DNA of 64,000 bases. It comes from an uncultured bacterium (GTDB taxonomy: Bacteria > Cyanobacteriota > Vampirovibrionia > Gastranaerophilales > Gastranaerophilaceae). Numbering within the stretch: position 1 is the first letter of the stretch; the number at the start of each line of letters is the position of its first letter. The position numbers were made by a program, and so were the translations under genes. Location: assembly GCA_902788575.1 (NCBI GenBank), contig CADAKY010000004.1, positions 1-64,000 of the forward strand. Direction: 5' to 3'. The notes beneath the pieces are model-generated. The model did not search any database. It was not told the origin of the DNA and saw only the letters and a list, made by a program, of their open reading frames with translations. Shown here one piece after another: positions 43,935-54,330 of the stretch.

Positions 43935-45166
43935 TGTTTTCGGCACTTGCAGGAATGATAATGGCTGCAAAAGTTCATTGCACCGAAATTAAATACAACA
44001 TGACGCGCAAAAAAGACCGTCAGGTTTCTGAAATGATTTACAGAAACAAAATTGATAAAATCGGTGAAACGGAAAAATATCAAAAGAGCCGCCTTCCGGA
44101 ATCGGGTTATATGACGGTTGCAGAATACGAAGCAAAGTCAAAAGCCTTAACCAGAAAAGAAATAAGCGCAAAGGTTCTGGACAAAGCGGAAATACCAAAA
44201 GATGAACACATGGTATACGTTCCGCAGCACAAATTTAAACTCGTAAAATACAATGACCCCGTGGGTACACCGGAATTATCATTGCCCAGAAAACTGAATT
44301 TTGACAGACAGATTAATGCTCAAGGTATTGTATCAGGCGATTTTACCAAAATGGTTTATCCTGCGGTTTATTATTATGCACAGAGTGACTGCACAAGCTG
44401 TGATCTGTTTTTAATCAACCTTGACCCAAATTTATCAAATCTTGAAAAAGTTAAAACTGCAAACATAGTTAATCGCGAAACAAAACCATTGATTTCCACC
44501 GAAAAAGACATCGATACCAAGTTTATTTTCAGAACACTTACCCCTATTGACTTTTCATCTGATAATACAAGGCTCGTTGTTAAGGAAAAAACCGGACACA
44601 GGCATGACGGTATTTGGAAAACGGAACTCTGGGTATACGATTTTGTGAAACAGGAAGCAAAAAAACTTCCGGAAATTCGGGAAGCGATTGTTCACTATTG
44701 GCTGAATAAAAATGGTGTCAATTTTGATGAAAAACGATGGGATATATACCCGCTCGGCTTTGATGCAAACAATGAAAACCGTGTAATAGTTTGCGCTTAT
44801 GCCTTCACAGGAGATGCTCCGCAATTTTTGGGAACATGGAGTATTGATGTTGATGGAGTAGAATCCAGACTGGAAGATTTATCCGGAATAAGCCTGCCCG
44901 TTGCGATTACCGGATACAGGCTTGAAGAAGAAGCGGATGTAATTCCAGCATCAGAAGTTAAATTTGAAGCAAAACAAGTAAAAAACGAAAACAAACAAAA
45001 AGAAAAAGAAATTAAGAAAAATCAAAAATTTGAAAATTCTCAAAGAAAAGTTGAATACAAAAGAAAAATCCGCCAGATGGATATGGAAACAATGTTAAAA
45101 GTCAAAGCAAGACAAGATTTTTTGAAACAAAAATACAAAAAACCGGTCGATGGCGCAACCGAATAA
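43934..45166 (+). CDS. Unknown protein in the kinase-regulator operon
   Basis: 410 residues, coupled to the regulator by a TAATG overlap. The first 20 residues (MFSALAGMIMAAKVHC) are hydrophobic but not a clean signal peptide. The middle (about 130-330) looks beta-rich, with WVYDFVKQEAKKLPEI and GTWSIDVDGVESRLEDLSG phrases as in TolB-like propellers. The last 70 residues are a Lys/Glu-rich helix. Likely an output or accessory of the signalling pair; no family recognised. Confidence 0.7.
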   Translation: MFSALAGMIMAAKVHCTEIKYNMTRKKDRQVSEMIYRNKIDKIGETEKYQKSRLPESGYMTVAEYEAKSKALTRKEISAKVLDKAEIPKDEHMVYVPQHKFKLVKYNDPVGTPELSLPRKLNFDRQINAQGIVSGDFTKMVYPAVYYYAQSDCTSCDLFLINLDPNLSNLEKVKTANIVNRETKPLISTEKDIDTKFIFRTLTPIDFSSDNTRLVVKEKTGHRHDGIWKTELWVYDFVKQEAKKLPEIREAIVHYWLNKNGVNFDEKRWDIYPLGFDANNENRVIVCAYAFTGDAPQFLGTWSIDVDGVESRLEDLSGISLPVAITGYRLEEEADVIPASEVKFEAKQVKNENKQKEKEIKKNQKFENSQRKVEYKRKIRQMDMETMLKVKARQDFLKQKYKKPVDGATE

Positions 45167-45200
45167 ATACTTAAAATCTTTTTTTCATTCTGTTTTGTGC

Positions 45201-45206
45201 TAAAAT
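45201..45206 (+). promoter_or_regulatory. Extended -10 of dnaG-rpoD, leaderless
   Basis: TGC-TAAAAT ends 6 nt before the ATG at 45213. Confidence 0.55.
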
Positions 45207-45212
45207 ATTGCT

Positions 45213-47102
45213 ATGGTAATGGCAAGTTCATTTGAAGAATTAATTTCTCTTATTAAAGACCGGCTGGATATAGTAGATGTTGTATCACAATATGTTGCTT
45301 TAAAAAGAAGCGGTGCGAATTATTGGGGATTATGTCCTTTTCACGACGACAAAAAGCCCTCTATGTCAGTAAGCCCGTCTAAAGGTATTTATAAGTGCTT
45401 CTCATGCGGTGCCGGCGGTGATGCACTTAATTTTCTGGTAAAAATCCAAAACAGAGAATACAAAGACGTTATTTTTGAACTTGCAGATAAATTCGGGATT
45501 GAACTTCCCAAAAAAATGAACAAAAACCCCGAACAAAAAAATCAAAAAAAGGAAATGATTCGCGCATGCAAAAAAGCTGCGGATTTTTATCATCTGCAGT
45601 TAAAAACAGCCTCCGACTCAACCAAAGCAACATCTGCTCTGAAAAAACGTGATATTACAGAAGATATTATTAATACATTTAACCTCGGCTGGGCGCCAAA
45701 TCAGTACGACTGTTTGTATAAAGAACTAAAACAGGAATTCAAAGACGAAATTCTTGAACAAGCGGGATTAATCCTAAAATCTAATAAAGGCGGATGGATT
45801 GACCGTTTCAGAAACAGAATAATAATTCCTATAAGAAACGAAAACGGCGAATACGTAGCATTTGGGGCACGTGCGGTTGATGAAGGACAAAACCCGAAAT
45901 ACCTGAATTCTTCCGATTCTCTTATTTATAATAAAAGCCGATTACTCTTTGGACTGGATACTGCACAGGAAACCATCAAAGAAAAAGATGGTGTAATAAT
46001 CATGGAAGGGTATTTTGATGTTATTTCCGCACAATCCCATGGGGTAAAAAATGCCGTAGCCTCCTGCGGAACAGCACTAACTCAAGACCATGTAAAGCTT
46101 TTATCAAGATATACAAAATCAAGAAAAATTTATCTGTCTTTTGATACCGATAGTGCCGGAATTAATGCTACGAAAAAAGGAAGTTCAGTAATAAAAGAAA
46201 CGCTTTCCGCTCTGGGGAACATTAAACAATTTGATGAAAGCCATATATCATCAGCTAATGCGGAAAAATATGCCTGTGAAATTCGCGTTGTATCACCTCC
46301 TCAAGGCAAAGACCCTGATGAATTTATCCGGACAATGGGCGGAGAAGCATTTATGGAATATATTAAAAATGCACCGCTTTTAATTGATTTTTTGCTTAAT
46401 AACGCATTAAAAAATAAAAATTCCGCAAAAACTCCGCAGGAAAAAGCGGAACTTGTCGAACAAATTATAGAAATATTAAAAGATGTTAACAATAAAATTA
46501 TTCAAACAGAATATGTTAAGATGGTTTCAACTATTCTTAATATTGACGAAAACGCTTTAATCAAGGAGCTTTCACGCTATGCAAACAAGCTTGAATATCA
46601 ACCAAAAATTCAGGAAAATAAAAAACTTGTAACAAAATCTTCACAATTTGAAGAAAAAGCGCAAAAAAATTTATTGAGCGTTTTTCTAACAACTGATAGT
46701 CAACTTAGTTATGAAAAACTCAGTGAAATTATCCCAAAAGATATCATTCATGATGAAACGTTAATAATTGTAAAAAATACAATTGACAAATTTGCTAATA
46801 CAATAAATAATGTTAGGGAATTGACAAAAAAATTATTTACGGAATTCATAGAGGATGATAACTTAACCCGAATATTGACAGATATAGTAGAACTCTCCGA
46901 AGCCTTTAAAGGACTTGATGCGGAAGAATTTGAAAATGCTGTAAGGGAAAATATAACTAGATTAAGACGATGCTATCAGGAAAAAGAAAATGCTAAAATT
47001 CGTCACCAATATCAAGAAGTTAATGATGATGAAATAGAAGCACTAAAAATCCAAATGCAGCTTCGCGACAGATTAAAATTAAGAACTGGAGAAAATAAAT
47101 GA
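45213..47102 (+). CDS. dnaG: DNA primase
   Basis: 629 residues. N-terminal zinc finger ([13 protein letters not shown]... [10 protein letters not shown]), then the RNA-polymerase core with [19 protein letters not shown] (quoted to show the motif), and the TOPRIM motifs [10 protein letters not shown] and SFDTDSAG. The C-terminal helical helicase-binding region is present. It lays primers for replication. It overlaps rpoD by 4 bp, a shortened form of the classical rpsU-dnaG-rpoD operon without rpsU. Confidence 0.96.
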   Translation: MVMASSFEELISLIKDRLDIVDVVSQYVALKRSGANYWGLCPFHDDKKPSMSVSPSKGIYKCFSCGAGGDALNFLVKIQNREYKDVIFELADKFGIELPKKMNKNPEQKNQKKEMIRACKKAADFYHLQLKTASDSTKATSALKKRDITEDIINTFNLGWAPNQYDCLYKELKQEFKDEILEQAGLILKSNKGGWIDRFRNRIIIPIRNENGEYVAFGARAVDEGQNPKYLNSSDSLIYNKSRLLFGLDTAQETIKEKDGVIIMEGYFDVISAQSHGVKNAVASCGTALTQDHVKLLSRYTKSRKIYLSFDTDSAGINATKKGSSVIKETLSALGNIKQFDESHISSANAEKYACEIRVVSPPQGKDPDEFIRTMGGEAFMEYIKNAPLLIDFLLNNALKNKNSAKTPQEKAELVEQIIEILKDVNNKIIQTEYVKMVSTILNIDENALIKELSRYANKLEYQPKIQENKKLVTKSSQFEEKAQKNLLSVFLTTDSQLSYEKLSEIIPKDIIHDETLIIVKNTIDKFANTINNVRELTKKLFTEFIEDDNLTRILTDIVELSEAFKGLDAEEFENAVRENITRLRRCYQEKENAKIRHQYQEVNDDEIEALKIQMQLRDRLKLRTGENK

Positions 47103-48196
47103 CTCAAAAAAGAAATTCACACTCATCAGTAATAAGCGTAGAAGAAGAAAATCTCGACATGCTTAATTTTGACTCAGACAAAGACCTTGACGAAGGTGTC
47201 GATGATTATATTGAAACAGACTTAGGTACTGACAACATCGAAGACATTGTTTCTACTTCCAAAATGAGCGGAGTAAAAAGCGAAGATTTTTATATGATGG
47301 ATTCCATTGATTCATCCCGCGATGCTTCACCGGAAAATGAAGTTCAGCGCGGAATGGCAGTAGAAGACCCTGTTAGATTGTATTTAAGAGAAATCGGCAG
47401 AATCAAATTGTTATCAACTTCCGAAGAAATCGAACTTGCAAGAAAGATTATACAAGGCGGAACTCCGGGGGCAATCGCAAAGAGAAAATTGGTACAAGCA
47501 AACTTAAGACTTGTTGTTTCTATTGCAAAAAAATATGTAGGACGCGGAATGTTGTTCCTTGACCTTATTCAGGAAGGTAATTTGGGTTTAATTCGTGCGG
47601 CAGAAAAATTTGACCATGAAAGAGGATTCAAATTCTCTACTTATGCTACATGGTGGATAAGACAAGCAATTACAAGAGCTATCGCCGATCAGGCAAGAAC
47701 AATTCGTATTCCTGTTCACATGGTTGAAACAATTAATAAATTAAAGAAAGTTACAAGACGCTTGGCTCAGGAACTTTCAAGAAAACCAACCGAGGAAGAA
47801 TTAGCAGTGGAAATGGGTGTTTCCATTCCGAAATTAAGAGAAATTGTTAAAATTGCACAAGAACCTTTATCACTGGAAACTCCTATAGGTAAAGAAGAAG
47901 ATTCAAGATTGGGTGATTTTATAGAAGATAAAGAGGCTGACGCGCCTATTAAGACCGTTGCTTCCGAACTTTTGAGAGAAGACCTTGCAGAAGTTCTTTG
48001 CACACTTTCTCCGCGTGAAAGAGACGTTTTAAGATTACGTTTCGGTATGGATGACGGACGTCAGAGAACTCTGGAAGAAGTCGGACAGCTATTCGGCGTT
48101 ACGCGTGAACGTATCAGACAAATTGAAGCAAAGGCTTTAAGAAAATTACGTCACCCGAACAGAAGCAAACGTTTAAGAGAATACGTAGAAAACTAA
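47099..48196 (+). CDS. rpoD: Primary RNA polymerase sigma factor
   Basis: 365 residues. An acidic N-terminus (about 1-85) replaces a full region 1.1. Region 1.2 ([11 protein letters not shown]), region 2 ([37 protein letters not shown]), region 3 and region 4 ([34 protein letters not shown]) are canonical. It should recognise the TATAAT-type -10 boxes seen throughout the window. Strong terminator behind it. Confidence 0.95.
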   Translation: MTQKRNSHSSVISVEEENLDMLNFDSDKDLDEGVDDYIETDLGTDNIEDIVSTSKMSGVKSEDFYMMDSIDSSRDASPENEVQRGMAVEDPVRLYLREIGRIKLLSTSEEIELARKIIQGGTPGAIAKRKLVQANLRLVVSIAKKYVGRGMLFLDLIQEGNLGLIRAAEKFDHERGFKFSTYATWWIRQAITRAIADQARTIRIPVHMVETINKLKKVTRRLAQELSRKPTEEELAVEMGVSIPKLREIVKIAQEPLSLETPIGKEEDSRLGDFIEDKEADAPIKTVASELLREDLAEVLCTLSPRERDVLRLRFGMDDGRQRTLEEVGQLFGVTRERIRQIEAKALRKLRHPNRSKRLREYVEN

Positions 48197-48206
48197 AAAA
48201 TATCAT

Positions 48207-48236
48207 AAAAAGCGGGATTGTTTCCCGCTTTTTTTA
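48207..48236 (+). terminator. Terminator after rpoD
   Basis: AAAAAGCGGG-ATTGTTT-CCCGCTTTTT followed by more T: a textbook Rho-independent terminator. Confidence 0.88.
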
Positions 48237-48261
48237 TTTTCACAGAACTATTATCCCAATA

Positions 48262-51200
48262 TCAATTTATCCACCGGAAGCTTGTTACATAGTTGTCGCT
48301 ATTAATATTTCCTTTGATTTCAGAAACGAATTTTCTGTAAGCCTTACCGGAAAGCTCTATCCCCGGAATCTTGTTAATATTTTCCAGTATTTTGGAATCT
48401 TTGGTCAAATCAACCCCCGGAATTACATTGAATAAAGTATTTAAAGAAACATTTCCGAGCGGTCCGAACATTGTTGATATTTTTTTCGACAACATCCCCA
48501 AAACCTCCATTTCCGCAACAGAGGTTGCAAAATTATACTTACCGGCAATAAACAGGCTCAAATCTTTTCCTCTTGTAGAAATTTCAATATCCTCAGCTAT
48601 TCCGTCTTTTATCTCCATTTCTCCATATATACTTGAGAAATTGCCGGTTTTCAATGGTGAAATTATATCAATCACACTATTTATCGAAAGGTTAGTTATC
48701 CCGCCTTTTAAAAGATTTCCGGCTCTCAACAGATACTCCAGAGAACCGAGCTTCGGCATTCTGCCCTCTGAAACATTAAAAGATGTTTTACCGTTAAGAG
48801 TTTCCATACATTTATTAAATTCTTCACCGTTACACGTCAAATTTATGTTTCCGGTCAAACTGCCGTATATTTGATTATTCAAACCAAATAGAGCATAAGA
48901 TATGGCATTTGCATCAATATCTTTTGCCTTTAAATTTATTCCGGTTTGATTGTTTTTAACATTATATTTAAAACTTCCGTTAAGAGTTCCGTTTGCAACA
49001 TCAAATTTGAAGTTTTCTATATTCAAAACATTATTTTCATTCAAAAAAACATTCGCCTGAACATTTTGAGCCACCAAATTTCTCAAACGAATTCTGTTAG
49101 AAGTCATTTTAAGATTTTTTATAACCAAATCTCTGAGATTAAATCCTTCAAATGTTTCAAAGGTCCGATAATCATCAACCTGCGACATTTTTAGTTTATT
49201 TGTAATATAGTTTAAATCCATTTCTTTAGTATAGATTTCGGCATTCTCTATGTAATAAGGCGCTGTAAGTTTATTTCTCAATCTTCCTTTTATTTTAATT
49301 TCGTTACCCATAATCTCACCCAATGAAGATATATCAATAGTTTTATCCCTAAATTGCATCGTAATATTCTTCATTGATGTATCCAAAAACGGAATATTTG
49401 TTTCAAATAAATGGAAATTACCTACTATTTTTGGATTAGAAAGCTTTCCATTAAATTTCAAATCCGAAGTAAACTGCCCTTGCTTTATATTCGGTTTTCT
49501 GAAAATTATGTTAAAAATTCTTACATCTGTAGGATTTTGAGTTTTTATACGCAAATCATGAAAATCCAAATCATCATTAAATATATCAATTCCGCCGGAA
49601 GCTTTAAGCATGTTCATTCTTGTATATCTTGTACCCTGAGACGCAATTAATTTATCATACGAAAATTCTTTTATCCTGAGTAAATGCTGCTGCAGAACAT
49701 TCATATTAAGATTTACGACAAGTGCATTTTCCACATCTCCGATAATTGCACCGAGATAATATATGCTTGAATCCTTCGCCATATCAGCCTGAAGAGAAAT
49801 ATCAAAATCATCTTTTGTTCCGTTGAATTTTGCTTGATATACAATATCACCTTTAATTTTCATAGGATAAATTTTATTATTGTTAATATATTTATCCACA
49901 AAATCCTGTTTTGGCTTGGAATTTATGTAAAGATTAAAGTTTTGCTTTGTAAATATATCATTTATTCCGCCATCAATAAGAATCGGCATGCCGTCAGCAA
50001 GAAGATTAATTTTATTCAGCCCCAAATAATTTCTTTTTGTATAAACACTTCCGTTTACAATTTTTATAGGTAAATTTAACGGTGTATAAGTGAATTCTAC
50101 TCCGCCGAGATTTGTTGAAGCATTTATATTATTATTTCTGATTTCGGCATTAAGAGTTATTTTCCCTTTGTTAAACTTTACCTGTTTGATTGCATCTCTT
50201 ATTTTAGGCGGTAAAATTGTATATTCGCCAAACATATTAATCAAAGATAATTCAAAATCCCTTAATTTAATTGAACCGTTTATATTCGGATTTGCAGTAA
50301 TATTATCGACATTCAGATTTAAATCAAAAACACTTTTTGTGTTTAAAAAAGTTCCATGAATGTTTTTAATGCTCAGTTTATCATTTTTCAGACTTACCTC
50401 GCCATTTGATATCTGCAATTTATTATGAGGTTCCGCACCCAAAATTTTGGCATAAAAATTAACTTTATCATACTCAATTTCATCAATCTTACCTTTGTAT
50501 TGAAGAGAAACTGATGTAAAAATCTTTCCGAATGTATCTTTAAACTTGTCTTTTTCGGGAATAACATCACTTAAGTTTAATTTAGGTATATTTATATTAA
50601 CTGCTGCCAGATTATTTCTGACCGAAAAACTTGTATCCAAAGGAGATTTTCCTATTGAAGCAGTCAAAGCACCGTTCACATTTGTATTATCAAAATTCAA
50701 ATTACCTTTTGCATTAGTTACAGCAACACCATTCATGCCGGCTTTGTTGCCGAGCAGTATAATTTCTCCTTTTGTAAAGAAATTTTCATTAAATTTTGCC
50801 AGTTCTATGTATTTTAAATTTCCATATACTTTAAGTTTTAAATTTACCAACCCTTCTGCAACATCCAAATTTGGCAAAATATACCTTATATCACTAATAA
50901 GAGCTCCGGACGTTTTAAGGGCATTATAAAGAGAACCAAGCTCCTGATGCTCTGAATGTACATCAAAATCAAACTTGCCCGATAAATTACATGTCCCGTC
51001 AATATTAATTTTTTTGCCGTTTGCCTGACCTTTAGTTAAATTAAAAACAGCATTTTCATCATCAAATTTTAAAACAGCCTCTGCATTTTTAAGTACAAGA
51101 TTAGGAATATCATTAAAGAAGGTTTCAACATTTCGGAAATTCAAACCTCCCCATACATGCGGATTTTTTCTGTTGCCTTTTACCGTTATATCAATATTTC

Positions 51201-52605
51201 CGTCTCCGTGTATATCCATCAACGGAACAGGACCTATCACAAAATTGAGAATTTCATGAAGAGGCACAACTTTTTCTTCTGCAGTCGCCAAATCTACATG
51301 CTGTGTACTCCACACCCTCATATCCGCATACTTCACATTGTATAATTCAACTCCGCCTTTTACCCAAACCTTTTCAACACCTCCTGCCGGAACAGTAACA
51401 TCATATGTCAAGTATTTTCCCAAAAGTTTTATTTTTACGGTTGCACCCTTTGCATTCGGTATTGGTTTAGTTAAAACACCATTGTTAATAAAAATATCAC
51501 CCGTTAATGACGGTTCTGCATTATCACCGGTTATATTAAGGTTTCCGATACAATCACCGTAAAACTTATATTTCTTGAGTTTGTATACATCTATATCCTC
51601 CGTAGCAAACGCAGGAAGCATTGCAATAAAGTCTTCAATTCTGGATTTATTAACCCTGATATCCAGATTAACAGCAGGGAATGCTTTTTCCAAATAGTTT
51701 GAAATCGTTCCGGAGATATTTGCACTTATCCGCTCAGAAGAAAGTTCTGCAGATTCTATATTTACAGATTTTCCCGTCAAACTGAAATTTGAAGATATTT
51801 TTAATATTTCAGGAAAAATGATAGACTTAGCTTCATCCTTCATAACAACAGCGCAATTCCTGAACACACTTTCCAAATGATTTTTATCGGTTTTAATATC
51901 AATCACACCGGAGGCTGAAACCAAATCTTTCGGCAAATAATTCTTCAAAAAGTTTGCAATCGGCTTAATATCAAGGTTTTGAACATTAATATCCGCTTCT
52001 GATTTTTTAATATCATTATTTTGGGGCAGATACAGCTTTATATTTATTGTAGATTTATCACTTTTAGAAATAATATCGCTGTTTACATTTACTTTGATAA
52101 ATCTGCCGTTTTTTCTGTAATATATATCAGAGCCGAGACAAGTAATATTTCCTTCCTGCCTTTTTAGAACAGTTTTGATTTTTCCGATTTTTACGGCATC
52201 AAATATAAATTTTTCTTTTTTAAGTTCTTTAAAAAAATCCTTATCAAGCTGAGGTTTTGTTAATAATTTTGAATTAATATCTATTTCGGAAGCGGAAATT
52301 TTATTAATATGCACATGACCTGAAAATAAAGGTAAAATCCTTATTCGCACACTCGGTTTAATAAGATGCATATTATCATCAGTTTTTTTCAAAGATATTT
52401 TTATATCTTCAGCTTTTAGTGTTAATACCGGCAAAATACTTGTGCATAACTTAGGTTTTTCCAGTTCTATATTATAATCCGAATTATAAGAAATATTTTC
52501 TGCGACAACAGAAAGCATGGATGAGCATGCCCACGGAACAATACCCAACCAGAAAAAATATATCCCCAAAATTATAGTAATGTATTTTTTTATTAAATTA
52601 TTCAT
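48262..52605 (-). CDS. Large AsmA/YhdP-like envelope protein
   Basis: 1447 residues with one N-terminal membrane anchor (about 8-30) and a very long repetitive beta-rich periplasmic part (patterns such as G.I.I...GN...P and L..A.....N). The C-terminal AsmA-like end (IEISTRGKDLSLFIAGKYNF... LFNVIPGVDL) is present. AsmA, TamB and YhdP proteins form hydrophobic-groove bridges that move phospholipids between inner and outer membrane, which implies an outer membrane here. Which subgroup is unclear; length is nearest YhdP/TamB. AAGAAGAT precedes the start. Confidence 0.8.
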   Translation of the reverse strand: MNNLIKKYITIILGIYFFWLGIVPWACSSMLSVVAENISYNSDYNIELEKPKLCTSILPVLTLKAEDIKISLKKTDDNMHLIKPSVRIRILPLFSGHVHINKISASEIDINSKLLTKPQLDKDFFKELKKEKFIFDAVKIGKIKTVLKRQEGNITCLGSDIYYRKNGRFIKVNVNSDIISKSDKSTINIKLYLPQNNDIKKSEADINVQNLDIKPIANFLKNYLPKDLVSASGVIDIKTDKNHLESVFRNCAVVMKDEAKSIIFPEILKISSNFSLTGKSVNIESAELSSERISANISGTISNYLEKAFPAVNLDIRVNKSRIEDFIAMLPAFATEDIDVYKLKKYKFYGDCIGNLNITGDNAEPSLTGDIFINNGVLTKPIPNAKGATVKIKLLGKYLTYDVTVPAGGVEKVWVKGGVELYNVKYADMRVWSTQHVDLATAEEKVVPLHEILNFVIGPVPLMDIHGDGNIDITVKGNRKNPHVWGGLNFRNVETFFNDIPNLVLKNAEAVLKFDDENAVFNLTKGQANGKKINIDGTCNLSGKFDFDVHSEHQELGSLYNALKTSGALISDIRYILPNLDVAEGLVNLKLKVYGNLKYIELAKFNENFFTKGEIILLGNKAGMNGVAVTNAKGNLNFDNTNVNGALTASIGKSPLDTSFSVRNNLAAVNINIPKLNLSDVIPEKDKFKDTFGKIFTSVSLQYKGKIDEIEYDKVNFYAKILGAEPHNKLQISNGEVSLKNDKLSIKNIHGTFLNTKSVFDLNLNVDNITANPNINGSIKLRDFELSLINMFGEYTILPPKIRDAIKQVKFNKGKITLNAEIRNNNINASTNLGGVEFTYTPLNLPIKIVNGSVYTKRNYLGLNKINLLADGMPILIDGGINDIFTKQNFNLYINSKPKQDFVDKYINNNKIYPMKIKGDIVYQAKFNGTKDDFDISLQADMAKDSSIYYLGAIIGDVENALVVNLNMNVLQQHLLRIKEFSYDKLIASQGTRYTRMNMLKASGGIDIFNDDLDFHDLRIKTQNPTDVRIFNIIFRKPNIKQGQFTSDLKFNGKLSNPKIVGNFHLFETNIPFLDTSMKNITMQFRDKTIDISSLGEIMGNEIKIKGRLRNKLTAPYYIENAEIYTKEMDLNYITNKLKMSQVDDYRTFETFEGFNLRDLVIKNLKMTSNRIRLRNLVAQNVQANVFLNENNVLNIENFKFDVANGTLNGSFKYNVKNNQTGINLKAKDIDANAISYALFGLNNQIYGSLTGNINLTCNGEEFNKCMETLNGKTSFNVSEGRMPKLGSLEYLLRAGNLLKGGITNLSINSVIDIISPLKTGNFSSIYGEMEIKDGIAEDIEISTRGKDLSLFIAGKYNFATSVAEMEVLGMLSKKISTMFGPLGNVSLNTLFNVIPGVDLTKDSKILENINKIPGIELSGKAYRKFVSEIKGNINSDNYVTSFRWIN

Positions 52606-52652
52606 TTGAATCTTCTTTATAATACCAATAATAAGTTAAAAAGTACAGTGCC

Positions 52653-52757
52653 TTAACGATTATAAGCAGACTCTAAACAACCGAAATTTTTCCATGCCGG
52701 ATATTGGTCAATAGGCTGATAACCGGTCGGGCTATTTTTTAAGTGTACTTTTGACAT
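52653..52757 (-). CDS. Small protein, 34 aa
   Basis: The ATG at 52757 has GAGGAT four bases upstream and opens a 34-codon frame rich in aromatic and polar residues (SPTGYQPIDQYPAWKNFG, then CLESAYNR). It has no signal or membrane segment. A hairpin (52767-52790, AAACCCA..TGGGTTT) lies in its leader. Not recognised; the ribosome site makes it more than chance. Confidence 0.5.
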   Translation of the reverse strand: MSKVHLKNSPTGYQPIDQYPAWKNFGCLESAYNR

Positions 52758-52820
52758 TTTATCCTCAAACCCAGTGTTTACAATGGGTTTACAAAACTTA
52801 ACATATACAAAACCTCCCTC

Positions 52821-52849
52821 TTGACTTTTTAATTAATATGTTGCATAAT
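52821..52849 (+). promoter_or_regulatory. Consensus promoter of the 91-aa gene
   Basis: TTGACT (52821-52826), 17-bp spacer, CATAAT (52844-52849). A 14-codon upstream frame (ATG 52873) ends with TGA overlapping the ATG of the gene at 52914. Confidence 0.7.
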
Positions 52850-52913
52850 AAAAATTGTTGATGAAGTGTTAAATGAACACTTATTCAAAAACAAGAAGAC
52901 CGAGGTGGTTATT

Positions 52914-53189
52914 ATGAGAATAAACAAAATTTCAAATATAAATTTTAAAGATAATGAACTTTCAAGAGAAATGCAGTCTCAAAATGCAATCCTTATGTTG
53001 AGAGATCCAAATGCTTCTGTCAGATTTCAACAAAATCGCGAAATCGCTAAAAATGCGGATGCTTCTTCTTCTGACCCGTTTACAGCATTGGGTTACAAGT
53101 TATACAGAACATTCAGCATGCTTCGCAATGAAGACGGTGAAGTTGAAAAAACAACTGACAATGAAAAGCATTTGAACACAATAGCTTAA
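52914..53189 (+). CDS. Small unknown protein with FxG-type N-terminus
   Basis: 91 residues opening MRINKISNINFKDNEL, the same opening as the other FxG-type proteins. The rest is polar with a short helical stretch (DPFTALGYKLYRTFSMLRN). GAGGTGG lies before the ATG. It has its own strong promoter and terminator. Function unknown. Confidence 0.7.
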   Translation: MRINKISNINFKDNELSREMQSQNAILMLRDPNASVRFQQNREIAKNADASSSDPFTALGYKLYRTFSMLRNEDGEVEKTTDNEKHLNTIA

Positions 53190-53224
53190 ATATAAATCTA
53201 TAATATAATACACACACATAATTT

Positions 53225-53251
53225 AGCGGTAATTCTCGAATTATCGCTTTT
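53225..53251 (+). terminator. Rho-independent terminator
   Basis: AGCGGTAATT-CTCG-AATTATCGCT, 10 bp with one G-U pair, then TTT. Ends the 91-aa gene. Confidence 0.78.
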
Positions 53252-53317
53252 ACTTTATTTTCATTCAACCCATCCTATTTACTCGAACAGTAGTAACTTT
53301 GGGGAAGGTTACCAAAC

Positions 53318-53336
53318 CCTTCTCCGAGGGGGAAGG
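53318..53336. repeat. Hairpin repeat, related to 340-385
   Basis: CCTTCTCC-GAG-GGGGGAAGG forms an 8-bp hairpin (one T-G pair) in a stretch also containing GGGGAAGGTTACC. The CCCTTC/GAAGG wording is close to that at about 333-385 upstream of uvrC, so the two intergenic stretches may hold copies of one decayed repeat. Positions 53252-53423 otherwise show nothing. Confidence 0.45.
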
Positions 53337-53423
53337 TAGAAAATCAATTTGAGCCATTATGCAAAAATTAGATTTTCGGATGGAGGCTGATCAAGTTTGG
53401 TACAAAGAATAAGAGACTAAAAA

Positions 53424-54281
53424 CTAATCACTATTCTTCTTGATACTGGTTTTCACTTTGCTTAAAGGCCCGTTTGTAGGGTCAATGAACGTGTTATAAT
53501 ATTTTTTTGCATACACAAACGGAAATTTTGGCAGCCAGGAGAATTTCATCAAAACATTCACTGTATCCGCGCCCTGAGAATACATTAACTCGTCAATTGT
53601 TTTCTCATAAGCAGGCGAAATTGAGGATACAAGCTTTAGAACATAATCTGTTAAAGTTACACCATAATATCCTGTTGCAGTAATAGGATTCAGACCTTCT
53701 TCCGTAGAAGCAATATAATCAATATTTTCATGTACACCGGTCATATCAAACGGCGTTCTGCCTTTACGTTCAACCTGATATATTTTACCTCCGTAAACAA
53801 GTGTAAGTTTTTCAAACCCTTCCATATAAATATCGTCAAAAATATTATCCAAAATAACCTGACCGTTTAAATCGGTTACACCATATTTATAATTCTTGCA
53901 GGTTACAAACATCCCGCCATAGAGAAGGTCGATAGAAGAATATTCTACAGGGAGAATCTCAAATCCCATTTCGTCAAAAATACCGTATTTTTCACCTTTT
54001 TTAAATTTAACGTATTTCCCGAGAACTCTTTCTGCTTGAGTATATTTTGCAGGTTCAATAATTTTACCGTCATTGCTTATAATCCCAAAATGAGAGCCGT
54101 CCTGCATAATAAATGCCTTTTCACCAAGTTTTACAAGTTTTTTATATTTTGCTTTCACAACAATTTCACCGGAGGTATTTTTTAATCCGAATTTATTATT
54201 ATCACTAAACACTATTGTTTCGGCAAATGCTGCTTGATGTAATAATATAAAACATAAAATTAAAAACAAAACTCTCTTCAT
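53424..54281 (-). CDS. Exported WG-repeat protein
   Basis: 285 residues: signal peptide (MKRVLFLILCFILLHQAAFA), then about five WG-type beta repeats (KFGLKNTSGEIVVKAKYKKL, HFGIISNDGKIIEPAKYTQ, KYGIFDEMGFEILPVEY and so on). Such repeats are widespread in secreted proteins and of unknown function. The C-terminal third is not repetitive. Periplasmic or surface location. Confidence 0.82.
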   Translation of the reverse strand: MKRVLFLILCFILLHQAAFAETIVFSDNNKFGLKNTSGEIVVKAKYKKLVKLGEKAFIMQDGSHFGIISNDGKIIEPAKYTQAERVLGKYVKFKKGEKYGIFDEMGFEILPVEYSSIDLLYGGMFVTCKNYKYGVTDLNGQVILDNIFDDIYMEGFEKLTLVYGGKIYQVERKGRTPFDMTGVHENIDYIASTEEGLNPITATGYYGVTLTDYVLKLVSSISPAYEKTIDELMYSQGADTVNVLMKFSWLPKFPFVYAKKYYNTFIDPTNGPLSKVKTSIKKNSD

Positions 54282-54287
54282 AATAGT

Positions 54288-54293
54288 AGATTA
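54288..54293 (-). promoter_or_regulatory. Extended -10 of the WG-repeat gene, leaderless
   Basis: TGC-TAATCT on the minus strand ends 6 nt before the ATG at 54281. Confidence 0.5.
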
Positions 54294-54330
54294 GCACAAA
54301 ATACATAAAATATGTTATAATATGATAAGT

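Noticed and set aside
53357..53412. Short plus-strand frame (about 17 codons) before the WG-repeat gene
   Set aside because: No ribosome site, no recognisable pattern, and it lies in a repeat-like stretch.
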